Source: Alistipes sp.
GTDB taxonomy: Bacteria; Bacteroidota; Bacteroidia; Bacteroidales; Rikenellaceae
Length of the DNA stretch: 6,419 bases
NCBI GenBank assembly: GCA_017560305.1
Contig: JAFYOF010000119.1
Coordinates: forward strand, 1-6,419
Direction: 5' to 3'
Shown: positions 5,624 through 6,419 of the stretch, in pieces
How positions within the stretch are numbered: position 1 is the first letter of the stretch
Layout of the letters: every line of letters begins with the position of its first letter
The notes under the pieces: generated by a model
The model's database searches: none
Told to the model about the DNA's origin: nothing
Seen by the model: the letters and a program-made list of their open reading frames with translations, nothing else
Made by a program: the position numbers and the translations under genes

Positions 5624-6419
5624 TTACTGGTAGTAATGCATGAAGATTTCTTCAAGAGACGGCTCTTCAATCAAAATATCAGTTGCTTTTAACGGTTGAA
5701 TGGCATCGATCAAGCGGTTGACGCTGCCTTTATAGATAAAACTAATTTCACCACCATTTTTCTCATACTTTGTAATCCCATCCAAGGATAAAGAACGGTC
5801 TGAAATATTACTTTCCACACTAAGATGGACTTTTTTGTAAGCATCAGCCCGCAGCTCATGGATGTTTTGCAGGCTGATTACTTTTCCTTCTTTGAGGATA
5901 GCGATTCGGTTGCACATCTTTTGCACTTCACTGAGAATGTGAGAAGAAAACAGGATGGTAACACCTTTATTGTTTTCCTCTCGAAGTATATCAAAAAAAG
6001 TCTGCTGCATCAGAGGATCAAGTCCGCTGGTCGGCTCATCCAAAATAACAAGTCTGGGAGAATGGAGCAACCCCGCGACAATTCCAACTTTTTTCTTGTT
6101 TCCGAAGGACAGATCACGAATTTTACGGCTGGTATCAAGCTTCAATCTTTCGCTGAGTTCTGCAATTCGTTTAGAACAATCCTTTCTGTACAGCGTCGCA
6201 GCGTAATTTAATAAATCCTTGACCGTCATGCCTTCATAAAAAAATGTTTCCGACGGAAGGTAGCCCACATCCTGTGCAATGGAAGGCGCTTCTTTAATAC
6301 AATCCTTTCCAAAGATTTTGGCACTTCCCGAAGTGGGGTAAATCAACGCCAGCAGAGTACGGATGGTGGTGGATTTCCCAGCGCCGTTTGGCCCTATAAA
6401 GCCGAAAATTTCGCCCTCT
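5624..6419 (-). CDS. ABC transporter ATP-binding protein (5' end off the right edge)
   Basis: This is the ATPase subunit that would power the two permeases downstream. The window holds 264 residues read from base 6418. Only about 25-30 N-terminal residues are missing, because the visible part opens with EGEIFGFIGPNGAGKST. The first in-frame start-like codon, a TTG at 6346, is internal and not the true start, since the Walker A lies upstream of it. Counting from the edge, motifs are Walker A GPNGAGKST (9-17), a Q-loop position reading YLPSETFFYEGMT with Glu instead of Gln (about 57), a signature LSFGNKKK (103-110) instead of LSGGQ, Walker B LVILDEP (123-129), D-loop SGLDP (131-135) and H-loop histidine in SSHILSE (160). 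The C-terminal extension (about 180-264) ends LEEIFMHYYQ, common in this class. The Glu and LSFGN variants are usual in BcrA-like Firmicutes ATPases, so the enzyme is probably active. It ends 17 bases before the first permease. Confidence 0.92.
   Translation of the reverse strand, partial: EGEIFGFIGPNGAGKSTTIRTLLALIYPTSGSAKIFGKDCIKEAPSIAQDVGYLPSETFFYEGMTVKDLLNYAATLYRKDCSKRIAELSERLKLDTSRKIRDLSFGNKKKVGIVAGLLHSPRLVILDEPTSGLDPLMQQTFFDILREENNKGVTILFSSHILSEVQKMCNRIAILKEGKVISLQNIHELRADAYKKVHLSVESNISDRSLSLDGITKYEKNGGEISFIYKGSVNRLIDAIQPLKATDILIEEPSLEEIFMHYYQ

Noticed and set aside
5825..6211. Plus-strand frames of 83 and 128 residues over the right ATPase
   Set aside because: They are antisense to a frame with all ABC motifs and have no start signal.

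Overview
All recognisable genes in this window lie on the minus strand and form two unrelated ABC-transporter operons, separated by about 520 bases of non-coding DNA rich in palindromes. The left half looks like Bacteroidales chromosome. It encodes a TolC-type outer-membrane protein and a lipid-anchored periplasmic adaptor, so the host is Gram-negative. Its genes have no Shine-Dalgarno sequences, and its promoter matches the Bacteroides -33 TTTG / -7 TAnnTTTG consensus. The species cannot be told from this window.

In transcription order (right to left), the left operon is: a TetR-family regulator (3473 to 2850), a TolC-family outer-membrane factor (2848 to 1571), an HlyD/YbhG-like adaptor lipoprotein (1562 to 678), and an ABC ATPase of the YbhF type that runs off the left edge (666 to 1). 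Spacings are 1, 8 and 11 bases, so this is one transcript. The arrangement is a self-regulated tripartite drug or toxin efflux pump. Its membrane permeases, and probably a second ATPase, should lie beyond the left edge. A TetR-type operator overlaps the predicted transcription start.

The right half (6419 to 3995) is a different kind of operon: an ABC ATPase (start off the right edge) followed by two six-helix ABC-2 permeases that share a TKPYxRK cytoplasmic motif. Both permeases are preceded by strong AAAGGAGG Shine-Dalgarno sequences at Gram-positive spacing. The proteins resemble Firmicutes ATPase-permease-permease exporters with no periplasmic partner. The simplest reading is an operon acquired from a Firmicute by a Bacteroidales genome, with the junction in the intergenic stretch 3474-3994.

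That intergenic stretch holds the TetR promoter and operator, a good minus-strand terminator for the right operon, and several inverted repeats, two of them arranged in a crossing (pseudoknot-like) order. The promoter -7 element also matches the GTANNTTTGC core used by CTnDOT-type integrases. No integrase, transposase, RNA gene or CRISPR is visible. I see no clearly new system. The most interesting points are the foreign-looking operon, the structured junction, and the ATPase lacking its H-loop histidine.
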